Assembly: GCA_950022295.1 (NCBI GenBank)
Contig: OX465596.1
Location: 372,001-436,000 of the forward strand
Direction of reading: 5' to 3'
Length of the DNA: 64,000 nucleotides
From: Bromus sterilis
Lineage: Eukaryota; Streptophyta; Magnoliopsida; Poales; Poaceae
The notes beneath the pieces are model-generated. The model was not told where the DNA came from and made no database searches. It saw only the letters and a list, made by a program, of their open reading frames with translations. The number at the start of each line of letters is the position of its first letter. The first letter of the stretch is position 1. This document shows, in pieces, positions 48,201 through 61,975 of this stretch. Both the position numbers and the translations under genes were made by a program.

Positions 48201-51200
48201 CCAGGTTGTATTTACGTGTCGGTCATCAACACTCGCAGTTTTGGCCGATTCTGGCCTGTTTCAAGGGCTATTAATCACTGTTACATGGGCTATTAATCAC
48301 CGTTTTGGGTCCCCATAGTGATTTCCACCATTGACGAACCCTAGGGTGCATTTATGTGCCGGTCATCAACACTCGCAGTTTTGGCCGATTCTGGCCTGTT
48401 TCATGGGCTATTAATCACTGTTACATGGGCTATTAATCACCGTTTTGAGTCCCCGGAGTGATTTCCACCATTGCCGAACCCCAGGTTGTATTTACGTGTC
48501 GGTCATCAACACTCGCAGTTTTGGCCGTTTCTGGCCTGTTTCATGGGCTATTAATCAAAGTTACATGGGCTATTAATCACCGTTTTGAGTCCCCGGAGTG
48601 ATTTCCACCATTGTCGAACCCCAGGTTGCGTTTACGTGCCGGTCATCAACACTCGCAGTTTTGGCCGTTTCTGGCTTGTTTCATGGGCTATTAATCACTG
48701 TTGCATGGGCTATTAATCTCCGTTTTGAGTCCCCGGAGTGATTTCCACCATTGACGAACCCCAGGTTGTATTTACGTGTCGGTCATCAACACTCGCGGTT
48801 TTGGCCGTTTCTGGCCTGTTTCATGAGCTATTAATCACCGTTTTGAGTCCCCGGAGTAATTTCCACCATTGACGAACCCCAGGTTGTATTTACGTGTCGG
48901 TCATCAACACTCGCAGTTTTGGCCGTTTCTGGCCTGTTTCATGAGCTATTAATCACAGTAAGATGGGCTATTAATCACCGTTTTGAGTCCCCGGAGTGAT
49001 TTCCACCATTGTCGAACCCCAGGTTGCGTTTACGTGCCGGTCATCAACACTCGCAGTTGTGGCCGATTCTGGCCTGTTTCATGGGCTATTAATCACAGTT
49101 ACATGGGCTATTAATCACCGTTTTGGGTCCCCGTAGTGATTTCCTCCATTGACGAACCCTAGGGTGCATTTACGTGCCGATCATCAACACTCGCAGTTTT
49201 GGCCGATTCTGGCCTGTTTCAAGGGCTATTAATCACTGTTACATGGGCTATTAATCACCGTTTTGGGTCCCCGTAGTGATTTCCACCATTGACGAACCCT
49301 AGGGTGCATTTATGTGCCGGTCATCAACACTCGCAGTTTTGGCCGATTCTGGCCTGTTTCATGGGCTATTAATCACTGTTACATGGGCTATTAATCACCG
49401 TTTTGAGTCCCCGGAGTGATTTCCACCATTGACGAACCCCAGGTTGTATTTACGTGTCGGTCATCAACACTCGCAGTTTTGGCCGTTTCTGGCCTGTTTC
49501 ATGGGCTATTAATCAAAGTTACATGGGCTATTAATCACCGTTTTGAGTCCCCGGAGTGATTTCCACCATTGACGAACCCCAGGTTGTATTTACGTGTCGG
49601 TCATCAACACTCGCAGTTTTGGCCGATTCTGGCCTGTTTCAAGGGCTATTAATCACTGTTACATGGGCTATTAATCACCGTTTTGGGTCCCCGTAGTGAT
49701 TTCCACCATTGACGAACCCTAGGGTGCATTTATGTGCCGGTCATCAACACTCGCAGTGTTGGCCAATTCTGGCCTGTTTCATGGGCTATTAATCACTGTT
49801 ACATGGGCTATTAATCACCGTTTTGAGTCCCCGGAGTGATTTCCACCATTGCCGAACCCCAGGTTGTATTTACGTGTCGGTCATCAACACTCGCAGTTTT
49901 GGCCGTTTCTGGCCTGTTTCATGGGCTATTAATCAAAGTTACATGGGCTATTAATCACCGTTTTGAGTCCCCGGAGTGATTTCCACCATTGTCGAACCCC
50001 AGGTTGCGTTTACGTGCCGGTCATCAACACTCGCAGTTGTGGCCGATTCTGGCCTGTTTCATGGGCTATTAATCACAGTTACATGGGCTATTAATCACCG
50101 TTTTGAGTCCCCGGAGTGATTTCCACCATTGTCGAACCCCAGGTTGCGTTTACGTGCCGGTCATCAACACTCGCAGTTGTGGCCGATTCTGGCCTGTTTC
50201 ATGGGCTATTAATCACAGTTACATGGGCTATTAATCACCGTTTTGGGTCCCCGTAGTGATTTCCTCCATTGACGAACCTAGGGTGCATTTACGTGCCGAT
50301 CATCAACACTCGCAGTTTTGGCCGATTCTGGCCTGTTTCAAGGGCTATTAATCACTGTTACATGGGCTATTAATCACCGTTTTGGGTCCCCGTAGTGATT
50401 TCCACCATTGACGAACCCTAGGGTGCATTTATGTGCCGGTCATCAACACTCGCAGTTTTGGCCGATTTTGGCCTATTTCATGGGCTATTAATCACTGTTA
50501 CATGGGCTATTAATCACCGTTTTGAGTCCCCGGAGTGATTTCCACCATTGACGAACCCCAGGTTGTATTTACGTGTCGGTCATCAACACTCGCAGTTTTG
50601 GCCGATTCTGGCCTGTTTCAAGGGCTATTAATCACTGTTACATGGGCTATTAATCACCGTTTTGGGTCCCCATAGTGATTTCCACCATTGACGAACCCTA
50701 GGGTGCATTTATGTGCCGGTCATCAACACTCGCAGTTTTGGCCGATTCTGGCCTGTTTCATGGGCTATTAATCACTGTTACATGGGCTATTAATCACCGT
50801 TTTGAGTCCCCGGAGTGATTTCCACCATTGCCGAACCCCAGGTTGTATTTACGTGTCGGTCATCAACACTCGCAGTTTTGGCCGTTTCTGGCCTGTTTCA
50901 TGGGCTATTAATCAAAGTTACATGGGCTATTAATCACCGTTTTGAGTCCCCGGAGTGATTTCCACCATTGTCGAACCCCAGGTTGCGTTTACGTGCCGGT
51001 CATCAACACTCGCAGTTTTGGCCGTTTCTGGCTTGTTTCATGGGCTATTAATCACTGTTGCATGGGCTATTAATCTCCGTTTTGAGTCCCCGGAGTGATT
51101 TCCACCATTGACGAACCCCAGGTTGTATTTACGTGTCGGTCATCAACACTCGCGGTTTTGGCCGTTTCTGGCCTGTTTCATGAGCTATTAATCACCGTTT

Positions 51201-53075
51201 TGAGTCCCCGGAGTAATTTCCACCATTGACGAACCCCAGGTTGTATTTACGTGTCGGTCATCAACACTCGCAGTTTTGGCCGTTTCTGGCCTGTTTCATG
51301 AGCTATTAATCACAGTAAGATGGGCTATTAATCACCGTTTTGAGTCCCCGGAGTGATTTCCACCATTGTCGAACCCTAGGTTGCGTTTACGTGCCGGTCA
51401 TCAACACTCGCAGTTGTGGCCGATTCTGGCCTGTTTCATGGGCTATTAATCACAGTTACATGGGCTATTAATCACCGTTTTGGGTCCCCGTAGTGATTTC
51501 CTCCATTGACGAACCCTAGGGTGCATTTACGTGCCGATCATCAACACTCGCAGTTTTGGCCGATTCTGGCCTGTTTCAAGGGCTATTAATCACTGTTACA
51601 TGGGCTATTAATCACCGTTTTGGGTTCCCGTAGTGATTTCCACCATTGACGAACCCTAGGGTGCATTTATGTGCCGGTCATCAACACTCGCAGTTTTGGC
51701 CGATTTTGGCCTGTTTCATGGGCTATTAATCACTGTTACATGGGCTATTAATCACCGTTTTGAGTCCCCGGAGTGATTTCCACCATTGACGAACCCCAGG
51801 TTGTATTTACGTGTCGGTCATCAACACTCGCAGTTTTGGCCGATTCTGGCCTGTTTCAAGGGCTATTAATCACTGTTACATGGGCTATTAATCACCGTTT
51901 TGGGTCCCCATAGTGATTTCCACCATTGACGAACCCTAGGGTGCATTTATGTGCCGGTCATCAACACTCGCAGTTTTGGCCGATTCTGGCCTGTTTCATG
52001 GGCTATTAATCACTGTTACATGGGCTATTAATCACCGTTTTGAGTCCCCGGAGTGATTTCCACCATTGCCGAACCCCAGGTTGTATTTACGTGTCGGTCA
52101 TCAACACTCGCAGTTTTGGCCGTTTCTGGCCTGTTTCATGGGCTATTAATCAAAGTTACATGGGCTATTAATCACCGTTTTGAGTCCCCGGAGTGATTTC
52201 CACCATTGTCGAACCCCAGGTTGCGTTTACGTGCCGGTCATCAACACTCGCAGTTTTGGCCGTTTCTGGCTTGTTTCATGGGCTATTAATCACTGTTGCA
52301 TGGGCTATTAATCTCCGTTTTGAGTCCCCGGAGTGATTTCCACCATTGACGAACCCCAGGTTGTATTTACGTGTCGGTCATCAACACTCGCGGTTTTGGC
52401 CGTTTCTGGCCTGTTTCATGAGCTATTAATCACCGTTTTGAGTCCCCGGAGTAATTTCCACCATTGACGAACCCCAGGTTGTATTTACGTGTCGGTCATC
52501 AACACTCGCAGTTTTGGCCGTTTCTGGCCTGTTTCATGAGCTATTAATCACAGTAAGATGGGCTATTAATCACCGTTTTGAGTCCCCGGAGTGATTTCCA
52601 CCATTGTCGAACCCCAGGTTGCGTTTACGTGCCGGTCATCAACACTCGCAGTTGTGGCCGATTCTGGCCTGTTTCATGGGCTATTAATCACAGTTACATG
52701 GGCTATTAATCACCGTTTTGGGTCCCCGTAGTGATTTCCTCCATTGACGAACCCTAGGGTGCATTTACGTGCCGATCATCAACACTCGCAGTTTTGGCCG
52801 ATTCTGGCCTGTTTCAAGGGCTATTAATCACTGTTACATGGGCTATTAATCACCGTTTTGGGTCCCCGTAGTGATTTCCACCATTGACGAACCCTAGGGT
52901 GCATTTATGTGCCGGTCATCAACACTCGCAGTTTTGGCCGATTTTGGCCTGTTTCATGGGCTATTAATCACTGTTACATGGGCTATTAATCACCGTTTTG
53001 AGTCCCCGGAGTGATTTCCACCATTGACGAACCCCAGGTTGTATTTACGTGTCGGTCATCAACACTCGCAGTTTT
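45265..53075 (+). repeat. 3595 bp 26-monomer tandem duplication (set B)
   Basis: About 45265-49480 matches about 48860-53075, so the unit is tandem with overlap. Shared rare changes at 3595 bp spacing are GTGCCGATCAT (45584/49179), GCAGTGTTGGCCAATTC (46161/49756), the one-base-deleted GAACCTAGGG (about 46679/50274), GGCCTATTTC (about 46875/50470), CCCCATAG (47073/50668) and GGGTTCCCGTAG (about 48028/51623). Five or more coinciding private variants make this one of the best supported duplications. It contains copies of the 1238 bp unit. Confidence 0.87.
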
Positions 53076-56000
53076 GGCCGATTCTGGCCTGTTTCAAGGG
53101 CTATTAATCACTGTTACATGGGCTATTAATCACCGTTTTGGGTCCCCATAGTGATTTCCACCATTGACGAACCCTAGGGTGCATTTATGTGCCGGTCATC
53201 AACACTCGCAGTTTTGGCCGATTCTGGCCTGTTTCATGGGCTATTAATCACTGTTACATGGGCTATTAATCACCGTTTTGAGTCCCCGGAGTGATTTCCA
53301 CCATTGCCGAACCCCAGGTTGTATTTACGTGTCGGTCATCAACACTCGCAGTTTTGGCCGTTTCTGGCCTGTTTCATGGGCTATTAATCAAAGTTACATG
53401 GGCTATTAATCACCGTTTTGAGTCCCCGGAGTGATTTCCACCATTGTCGAACCCCAGGTTGCGTTTACGTGCCGGTCATCAACACTCGCAGTTTTGGCCG
53501 TTTCTGGCTTGTTTCATGGGCTATTAATCACTGTTGCATGGGCTATTAATCTCCGTTTTGAGTCCCCGGAGTGATTTCCACCATTGACGAACCCCAGGTT
53601 GTATTTACGTGTCGGTCATCAACACTCGCGGTTTTGGCCGTTTCTGGCCTGTTTCATGAGCTATTAATCACCGTTTTGAGTCCCCGGAGTAATTTCCACC
53701 ATTGACGAACCCCAGGTTGTATTTACGTGTCGGTCATCAACACTCGCAGTTTTGGCCGTTTCTGGCCTGTTTCATGAGCTATTAATCACAGTAAGATGGG
53801 CTATTAATCACCGTTTTGAGTCCCCGGAGTGATTTCCACCATTGTCGAACCCCAGGTTGCGTTTACGTGCCGGTCATCAACACTCGCAGTTGTGGCCGAT
53901 TCTGGCCTGTTTCATGGGCTATTAATCACAGTTACATGGGCTATTAATCACCGTTTTGGGTCCCCGTAGTGATTTCCTCCATTGACGAACCTAGGGTGCA
54001 TTTACGTGCCGATCATCAACACTCGCAGTTTTGGCCGATTCTGGCCTGTTTCAAGGGCTATTAATCACTGTTACATGGGCTATTAATCACCGTTTTGGGT
54101 CCCCGTAGTGATTTCCACCATTGACGAACCCTAGGGTGCATTTATGTGCCGGTCATCAACACTCGCAGTTTTGGCCGATTTTGGCCTGTTTCATGGGCTA
54201 TTAATCACTGTTACATGGGCTATTAATCACCGTTTTGAGTCCCCGGAGTGATTTCCACCATTGACGAACCCCAGGTTGTATTTACGTGTCGGTCATCAAC
54301 ACTCGCAGTTTTGGCCGATTCTGGCCTGTTTCAAGGGCTATTAATCACTGTTACATGGGCTATTAATCACCGTTTTGGGTCCCCATAGTGATTTCCACCA
54401 TTGACGAACCCTAGGGTGCATTTATGTGCCGGTCATCAACACTCGCAGTTTTGGCCGATTCTGGCCTGTTTCATGGGCTATTAATCACTGTTACATGGGC
54501 TATTAATCACCGTTTTGAGTCCCCGGAGTGATTTCCACCATTGCCGAACCCCAGGTTGTATTTACGTGTCGGTCATCAACACTCGCAGTTTTGGCCGTTT
54601 CTGGCCTGTTTCATGGGCTATTAATCAAAGTTACATGGGCTATTAATCACCGTTTTGAGTCCCCGGAGTGATTTCCACCATTGTCGAACCCCAGGTTGCG
54701 TTTACGTGCCGGTCATCAACACTCGCAGTTTTGGCCGTTTCTGGCTTGTTTCATGGGCTATTAATCACTGTTGCATGGGCTATTAATCTCCGTTTTGAGT
54801 CCCCGGAGTGATTTCCACCATTGACGAACCCCAGGTTGTATTTACGTGTCGGTCATCAACACTCGCGGTTTTGGCCGTTTCTGGCCTGTTTCATGAGCTA
54901 TTAATCACCGTTTTGAGTCCCCGGAGTAATTTCCACCATTGACGAACCCCAGGTTGTATTTACGTGTCGGTCATCAACACTCGCAGTTTTGGCCGTTTCT
55001 GGCCTGTTTCATGAGCTATTAATCACAGTAAGATGGGCTATTAATCACCGTTTTGAGTCCCCGGAGTGATTTCCACCATTGTCGAACCCTAGGTTGCGTT
55101 TACGTGCCGGTCATCAACACTCGCAGTTGTGGCCGATTCTGGCCTGTTTCATGGGCTATTAATCACAGTTACATGGGCTATTAATCACCGTTTTGGGTCC
55201 CCGTAGTGATTTCCTCCATTGACGAACCCTAGGGTGCATTTACGTGCCGATCATCAACACTCGCAGTTTTGGCCGATTCTGGCCTGTTTCAAGGGCTATT
55301 AATCACTGTTACATGGGCTATTAATCACCGTTTTGGGTCCCCGTAGTGATTTCCACCATTGACGAACCCTAGGGTGCATTTATGTGCCGGTCATCAACAC
55401 TCGCAGTTTTGGCCGATTTTGGCCTGTTTCATGGGCTATTAATCACTGTTACATGGGCTATTAATCACCGTTTTGAGTCCCCGGAGTGATTTCCACCATT
55501 GACGAACCCCAGGTTGTATTTACGTGTCGGTCATCAACACTCGCAGTTTTGGCCGATTCTGGCCTGTTTCAAGGGCTATTAATCACTGTTACATGGGCTA
55601 TTAATCACCGTTTTGGGTCCCCATAGTGATTTCCACCATTGACGAACCCTAGGGTGCATTTATGTGCCGGTCATCAACACTCGCAGTTTTGGCCGATTCT
55701 GGCCTGTTTCATGGGCTATTAATCACTGTTACATGGGCTATTAATCACCGTTTTGAGTCCCCGGAGTGATTTCCACCATTGCCGAACCCCAGGTTGTATT
55801 TACGTGTCGGTCATCAACACTCGCAGTTTTGGCCGTTTCTGGCCTGTTTCATGGGCTATTAATCAAAGTTACATGGGCTATTAATCACCGTCTTGAGTCC
55901 CCGGAGTGATTTCCACCATTGTCGAACCCCAGGTTGCGTTTACGTGCCGGTCATCAACACTCGCAGTTTTGGCCGTTTCTGGCTTGTTTCATGGGCTATT

Positions 56001-56089
56001 AATCACTGTTGCATGGGCTATTAATCTCCGTTTTGAGTCCCCGGAGTGATTTCCACCATTGACGAACCCCAGGTTGTATTTACGTGTCG
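47544..56089 (+). repeat. 1238 bp 9-monomer higher-order repeat (set B)
   Basis: Units starting with the CTCGCGGTTTT 118 bp monomer lie at 47544-48781, 51139-52376, 52377-53614, 53615-54851 and 54852-56089; the last four are in direct tandem. Each is one 118 bp plus eight 140 bp monomers; the 1237 bp unit has the one-base-deleted GAACCTAGGG near 53988. CCCCATAG recurs at 47073, 48311, 50668, 51906, 53144, 54381 and 55619. The stretch 48782-51138 (2357 bp, 17 monomers) is an expanded version. Variation among units is limited to scattered single changes, such as CCGTCTTGAG near 55889. Confidence 0.87.
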
Positions 56090-59000
56090 TTCATCAACAC
56101 TCGCGGTTTTGGCCGTTTCTGGCCTGTTTCATGAGCTATTAATCACCGTTTTGAGTCCCCGGAGTAATTTCCACCATTGACGAACCCCAGGTTGTATTTA
56201 CGTGTCGGTCATCAACACTCGCAGTTTTGGCCGTTTCTGGCCTGTTTCATGAGCTATTAATCACAGTAAGATGGGCTATTAATCACCGTTTTGAGTCCCC
56301 GGAGTGATTTCCACCATTGTCGAACCCCAGGTTGCGTTTACGTGCCGGTCATCAACACTCGCAGTTGTGGCCGATTCTGGCCTGTTTCATGGGCTATTAA
56401 TCACAGTTACATGGGCTATTAATCACCGTTTTGGGTCCCCGTAGTGATTTCCTCCATTGACGAACCCTAGGGTGCATTTACGTGCCGATCATCAACACTC
56501 GCAGTTTTGGCCGATTCTGGCCTGTTTCAAGGGCTATTAATCACTGTTACATGGGCTATTAATCACCGTTTTGGGTCCCCGTAGTGATTTCCACCATTGA
56601 CGAACCCTAGGGTGCATTTATGTGCCGGTCATCAACACTCGCAGTTTTGGCCGATTCTGGCCTGTTTCATGGGCTATTAATCACTGTTACATGGGCTATT
56701 AATCACCGTTTTGAGTCCCTGGAGTGATTTCCACCATTGACGAACCCCAGGTTGTATTTACGTGTCGGTCATCAACACTCGCAGTTTTGGCCGTTTCTGG
56801 CCTGTTTCATGGGCTATTAATCAAAGTTACATGGGCTATTAATCACCGTTTTGAGTCCCCGGAGTGATTTCCACCATTGACGAACCCTAGGGTGCATTTA
56901 CGTGCCGATCATCAACACTCGCAGTTTTGGCCGATTCTGGCCTGTTTCAAGGGCTATTAATCACTTTTACATGGGCTATTAATCACCGTTTTGGGTCCCC
57001 GTAGTGATTTCCACCATTGACGAACCCTAGGGTGCATTTATGTGCCGGTCATCAACACTCGCAGTTTTGGCCGATTCTGGCCTGTTTCATGGGCTATTAA
57101 TCACTGTTACATGGGCTATTAATCACCGTTTTGAGTCCCCGGAGTGATTTCCACCATTGACGAACCCCAGGTTGTATTTACGTGTCGGTCATCAACACTC
57201 GCAGTTTTGGCCGATTCTGGCCTGTTTCAAGGGCTATTAATCACTTTTACATGGGCTATTAATCACCGTTTTGGGTCCCCGTAGTGATTTCCACCATTGA
57301 CGAACCCTAGGGTGCATTTATGTGCCGGTCATCAACACTCGCAGTTTTGGCCGATTCTGGCCTGTTTCATGGGCTATTAATCACTGTTACATGGGCTATT
57401 AATCACCGTTTTGAGTCCCCGGAGTGATTTCCACCATTGCCGAACCCCAGGTTGTATTTACGTGTCGGTCATCAACACTCGCAGTTTTGGCCGTTTCTGG
57501 CCTGTTTCATGGGCTATTAATCAAAGTTACATGGGCTATTAATCACCGTTTTGAGTCCCCGGAGTGATTTCCACCATTGTCGAACCCCAGGTTGCGTTTA
57601 CGTGCCGGTCATCAACACTCGCAGTTTTGGCCGTTTCTGGCTTGTTTCATGGGCTATTAATCACTGTTGCATGGGCTATTAATCTCCGTTTTGAGTCCCC
57701 GGAGTGATTTCCACCATTGACGAACCCCAGGTTGTATTTACGTGTCGTTCATCAACACTCGCGGTTTTGGCCGTTTCTGGCCTGTTTCATGAGCTATTAA
57801 TCACCGTTTTGAGTCCCCGGAGTAATTTCCACCATTGACGAACCCCAGGTTGTATTTACGTGTCGGTCATCAACACTCGCAGTTTTGGCCGTTTCTGGCC
57901 TGTTTCATGAGCTATTAATCACAGTAAGATGGGCTATTAATCACCGTTTTGAGTCCCCGGAGTGATTTCCACCATTGTCGAACCCCAGGTTGCGTTTACG
58001 TGCCGGTCATCAACACTCGCAGTTGTGGCCGATTCTGGCCTGTTTCATGGGCTATTAATCACAGTTACATGGGCTATTAATCACCGTTTTGGGTCCCCGT
58101 AGTGATTTCCTCCATTGACGAACCCTAGGGTGCATTTACGTGCCGATCATCAACACTCGCAGTTTTGGCCGATTCTGGCCTGTTTCAAGGGCTATTAATC
58201 ACTGTTACATGGGCTATTAATCACCGTTTTGGGTCCCCGTAGTGATTTCCACCATTGACGAACCCTAGGGTGCATTTATGTGCCGGTCATCAACACTCGC
58301 AGTTTTGGCCGATTCTGGCCTGTTTCATGGGCTATTAATCACTGTTACATGGGCTATTAATCACCGTTTTGAGTCCCTGGAGTGATTTCCACCATTGACG
58401 AACCCCAGGTTGTATTTACGTGTCGGTCATCAACACTCGCAGTTTTGGCCGTTTCTGGCCTGTTTCATGGGCTATTAATCAAAGTTACATGGGCTATTAA
58501 TCACCGTTTTGAGTCCCCGGAGTGATTTCCACCATTGACGAACCCTAGGGTGCATTTACGTGCCGATCATCAACACTCGCAGTTTTGGCCGATTCTGGCC
58601 TGTTTCGAGGGCTATTAATCACTTTTACATGGGCTATTAATCACCGTTTTGGGTCCCCGTAGTGATTTCCACCATTGACGAACCCTAGGGTGCATTTATG
58701 TGCCGGTCATCAACACTCGCAGTTTTGGCCGATTCTGGCCTGTTTCATGGGCTATTAATCACTGTTACATGGGCTATTAATCACCGTTTTGAGTCCCCGG
58801 AGTGATTTCCACCATTGACGAACCCCAGGTTGTATTTACGTGTCGGTCATCAACACTCGCAGTTTTGGCCGATTCTGGCCTGTTTCAAGGGCTATTAATC
58901 ACTGTTACATGGGCTATTAATCACCGTTTTGGGTCCCCGTAGTGATTTCCACCATTGACGAACCCTAGGGTGCATTTATGTGCCGGTCATCAACACTCGC

Positions 59001-59097
59001 AGTTTTGGCCGATTCTGGCCTGTTTCATGGGCTATTAATCACTGTTACATGGGCTATTAATCACCGTTTTGAGTCCCCGGAGTGATTTCCACCATTG
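56090..59097 (+). repeat. 1658 bp 12-monomer repeat, about 1.8 units (set B)
   Basis: Unit 56090-57747 is followed by a partial copy 57748-59097. Both start with the GTGTCGTTCATC variant of the 118 bp monomer, and GTGCCGATCAT pairs 56907/58565. GAGTCCCTGGAG is also shared (about 56715/58373). The unit looks like a 1238 bp unit enlarged by three monomers. Inside it AATCACTTTTAC occurs at about 56961 and 57241, 280 bp apart, a nested two-monomer duplication. The copies part at GCCGAACC (about 57439) versus GACGAACC (about 59097). Confidence 0.8.
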
Positions 59098-60621
59098 ACG
59101 AACCCCAGGTTGTATTTACGTGTCGGTCATCAACACTCGCAGTTTTGGCCGTTTCTGGCCTGTTTCATGGGCTATTAATCAAAGTTACATGGGCTATTAA
59201 TCACCGTTTTGAGTCCCCGGAGTGATTTCCACCATTGTCGAACCCCAGGTTGCGTTTACGTGCCGGTCATCAACACTCGCAGTTTTGGCCGATTCTGGCC
59301 TGTTTCATGGGCTATTAATCACTGTTACATGGGCTATTAATCTCCATTTTGAGTCCCCGGAGTGATTTCCACCATTGACGAACCCCAGGTTGTATTTACG
59401 TGTCGGTCATCAACACTCGCGGTTTTGGCCGTTTCTGGCCGTATTCATGAGCTATTAATCACCGTTTTGAGTCCCCGGAGTGATTTCCACCATTGACGAA
59501 CCCCAGGTTGTATTTACGTGTCGGTCATCAACACTCGCAGTTTTGGCCGATTCTGGCCTGTTTCAAGGGCTATTAATCACAGTTACATGGGCTATTAATC
59601 ACCGTTTTGGGTCCCCGTAGTGATTTCCTCCATTGACGAACCCTAGGGTGCATTTACGTGCCGGTCATCAACACTCGCAGTTTTGGCCGTTTCTGGCTTG
59701 TTTCATGGGCTATTAATCACAGTTACATGGGCTATTAATCACCGTTTTGAGTCCCCGGAGTGATTTCCACCATTGACGAACCCCAGGTTGTATTTACGTG
59801 TCGGTCATCAACACTCGCAGTTTTGGCCGATTCTGGCCTGTTTCAAGGGCTATTAATCACTGTTACATGGGCTATTAATCACCGTTTTGGGTCCCCGTAG
59901 TGATTTCCACCATTGACGAACCCTAGGGTGCATTTATGTGCCAGTCATCAACACTCGCAGTTTTGGCCGATTCTGGCCTGTTTCATGGGCTATTAATCAC
60001 TGTTACATGGGCTATTAATCTCCGTTTTGAGTCCCCGGAGTGATTTCCACCATTGACGAACCCCAGGTTGTATTTACGTGTCGGTCATCAACACTCGCGG
60101 TTTTGGCCGTTTCTGGCCGTATTCATGAGCTATTAATCACCGTTTTGAGTCCCCGGAGTGATTTCCACCATTGACGAACCCCAGGTTGTATTTACGTGTC
60201 GGTCATCAACACTCGCAGTTTTGGCCGTTTCTGGCCTGTTTCATGGGCTATTAATCACAGTTACATGGGCTATTAATCACCGTTTTGGGTCCCCGTAGTG
60301 ATTTCCACCATTGACGAACCCTAGGGTGCATTTATGTGCCGGTCATCAACACTCGCAGTTTTGGCCGATTCTGGCCTGTTTCATGGGCTATTAATCACTG
60401 TTACATGGGCTATTAATCACCGTTTTGAGTCCCCGGAGTGATTTCCACCATTGACGAACCCCAGGTTGTATTTACGTGTCGGTCATCAACACTCGCAGTT
60501 TTGGCCGTTTCTGGCCTGTTTCATGGGCTATTAATCAAAGTTACATGGGCTATTAATCACCGTTTTGAGTCCCCGGAGTGATTTCCACCATTGACGAACC
60601 CCAGGTTGTATTTACGTGTCA

Positions 60622-61975
60622 GTCATCAACACTCGCAGTTTTGGCCGATTCCGGCCTGTTTCAAGGGCTATTAATCACTGTTACATGGGCTATTAATCAC
60701 CGTTTTGGGTCCCCGTAGTGATTTCCACCATTGACGAACCCTAGGGTGCATTTATGTGCCGGTCATCAACACTCGCAGTTTTGGCCAATTCTGGCCTGTT
60801 TCATGGGCTATTAATCACTGTTACATGGGCTATTAATCACCGTTTTGAGTCCCCGGAGTGATTTCCACCATTGACGAACCCCAGGTTGTCTTTACGTGTC
60901 GGTCATCAACACTCGCAGTTTTGGCCGTTTCTGGCCTGTTTCATGGGCTATTAATCACAGTTACATGGGCTATTAATCACCGTTTTGAGTCCTCGGAGTG
61001 ATTTCCACCATTGCGAACCCCAGGTTGCGTTTACGTGCCGGTCATCAACACTCGCAGTTTTGGCCGTTTCTGGCTTGTTTCATGGGCTATTAATCACTGT
61101 TACATGGGCTATTAATCTCCGTTTTGAGTCCCCGGAGTGATTTCCACCATTGACGAACCCCAGGTTGTATTTACGTGTCGGTCATCAACACTCGCGGTTT
61201 TGGCCGTTTCTGGCCGTATTCATGAGCTATTAATCACCGTTTTGAGTCCCCGGAGTGATTTCCACCATTGACGAACCCCAGGTTGTATTTACGTGTCGGT
61301 CATCAACACTCGCAGTTTTGGCCGATTCTGGCCTGTTTCAAGGGCTATTAATCACTGTTACATGGGCTATTAATCACCGTTTTGGGTCCCCGTAGTGATT
61401 TCCACCATTGACGAACCCTAGGGTGCATTTATGTGCCGGTCATCAACACTCGCAGTTTTGGCCAATTCTGGCCTGTTTCATGGGCTATTAATCACTGTTA
61501 CATGGGCTATTAATCACCGTTTTGAGTCCCCGGAGTGATTTCCACCATTGACGAACCCCAGGTTGTCTTTACGTGTCGGTCATCAACACTCGCAGTTTTG
61601 GCCGTTTCTGGCCTGTTTCATGGGCTATTAATCACAGTTACATGGGCTATTAATCACCGTTTTGAGTCCTCGGAGTGATTTCCACCATTGCGAACCCCAG
61701 GTTGCGTTTACGTGCCGGTCATCAACACTCGCAGTTTTGGCCGTTTCTGGCTTGTTTCATGGGCTATTAATCACTGTTACATGGGCTATTAATCTCCGTT
61801 TTGAGTCCCCGGAGTGATTTCCACCATTGACGAACCCCAGGTTGTATTTACGTGTCGGTCATCAACACTCGCGGTTTTGGCCGTTTCTGGCCGTATTCAT
61901 GAGCTATTAATCACCGTTTTGAGTCCCCGGAGTGATTTCCACCATTGACGAACCCCAGGTTGTATTTACGTGTCG
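60622..61975 (+). repeat. 677 bp five-monomer tandem duplication (set B)
   Basis: Units 60622-61298 and 61299-61975. Shared private markers at 677 bp are GGCCAATTCTGG (60783/61460) and the one-base-deleted ATTGCGAACC (about 61011/61688), preceded by GAGTCCTCGGAG. Each unit has one 118 bp monomer (GGCCGTATTCATGAGC) and one 139 bp monomer. Unit 1 alone has GTGTCAGTCATC just before its start and GATTCCGGCC. Confidence 0.83.

Noticed and set aside
12300..53075. Identical 3595 bp offset in set A (13655 to 17250) and set B (45265 to 53075) as a shared higher-order unit
   Set aside because: Both are 26 monomers, but the composition differs: A has three short, one long and a one-base loss; B has two short and a one-base loss. 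The equal length is a coincidence of arithmetic.
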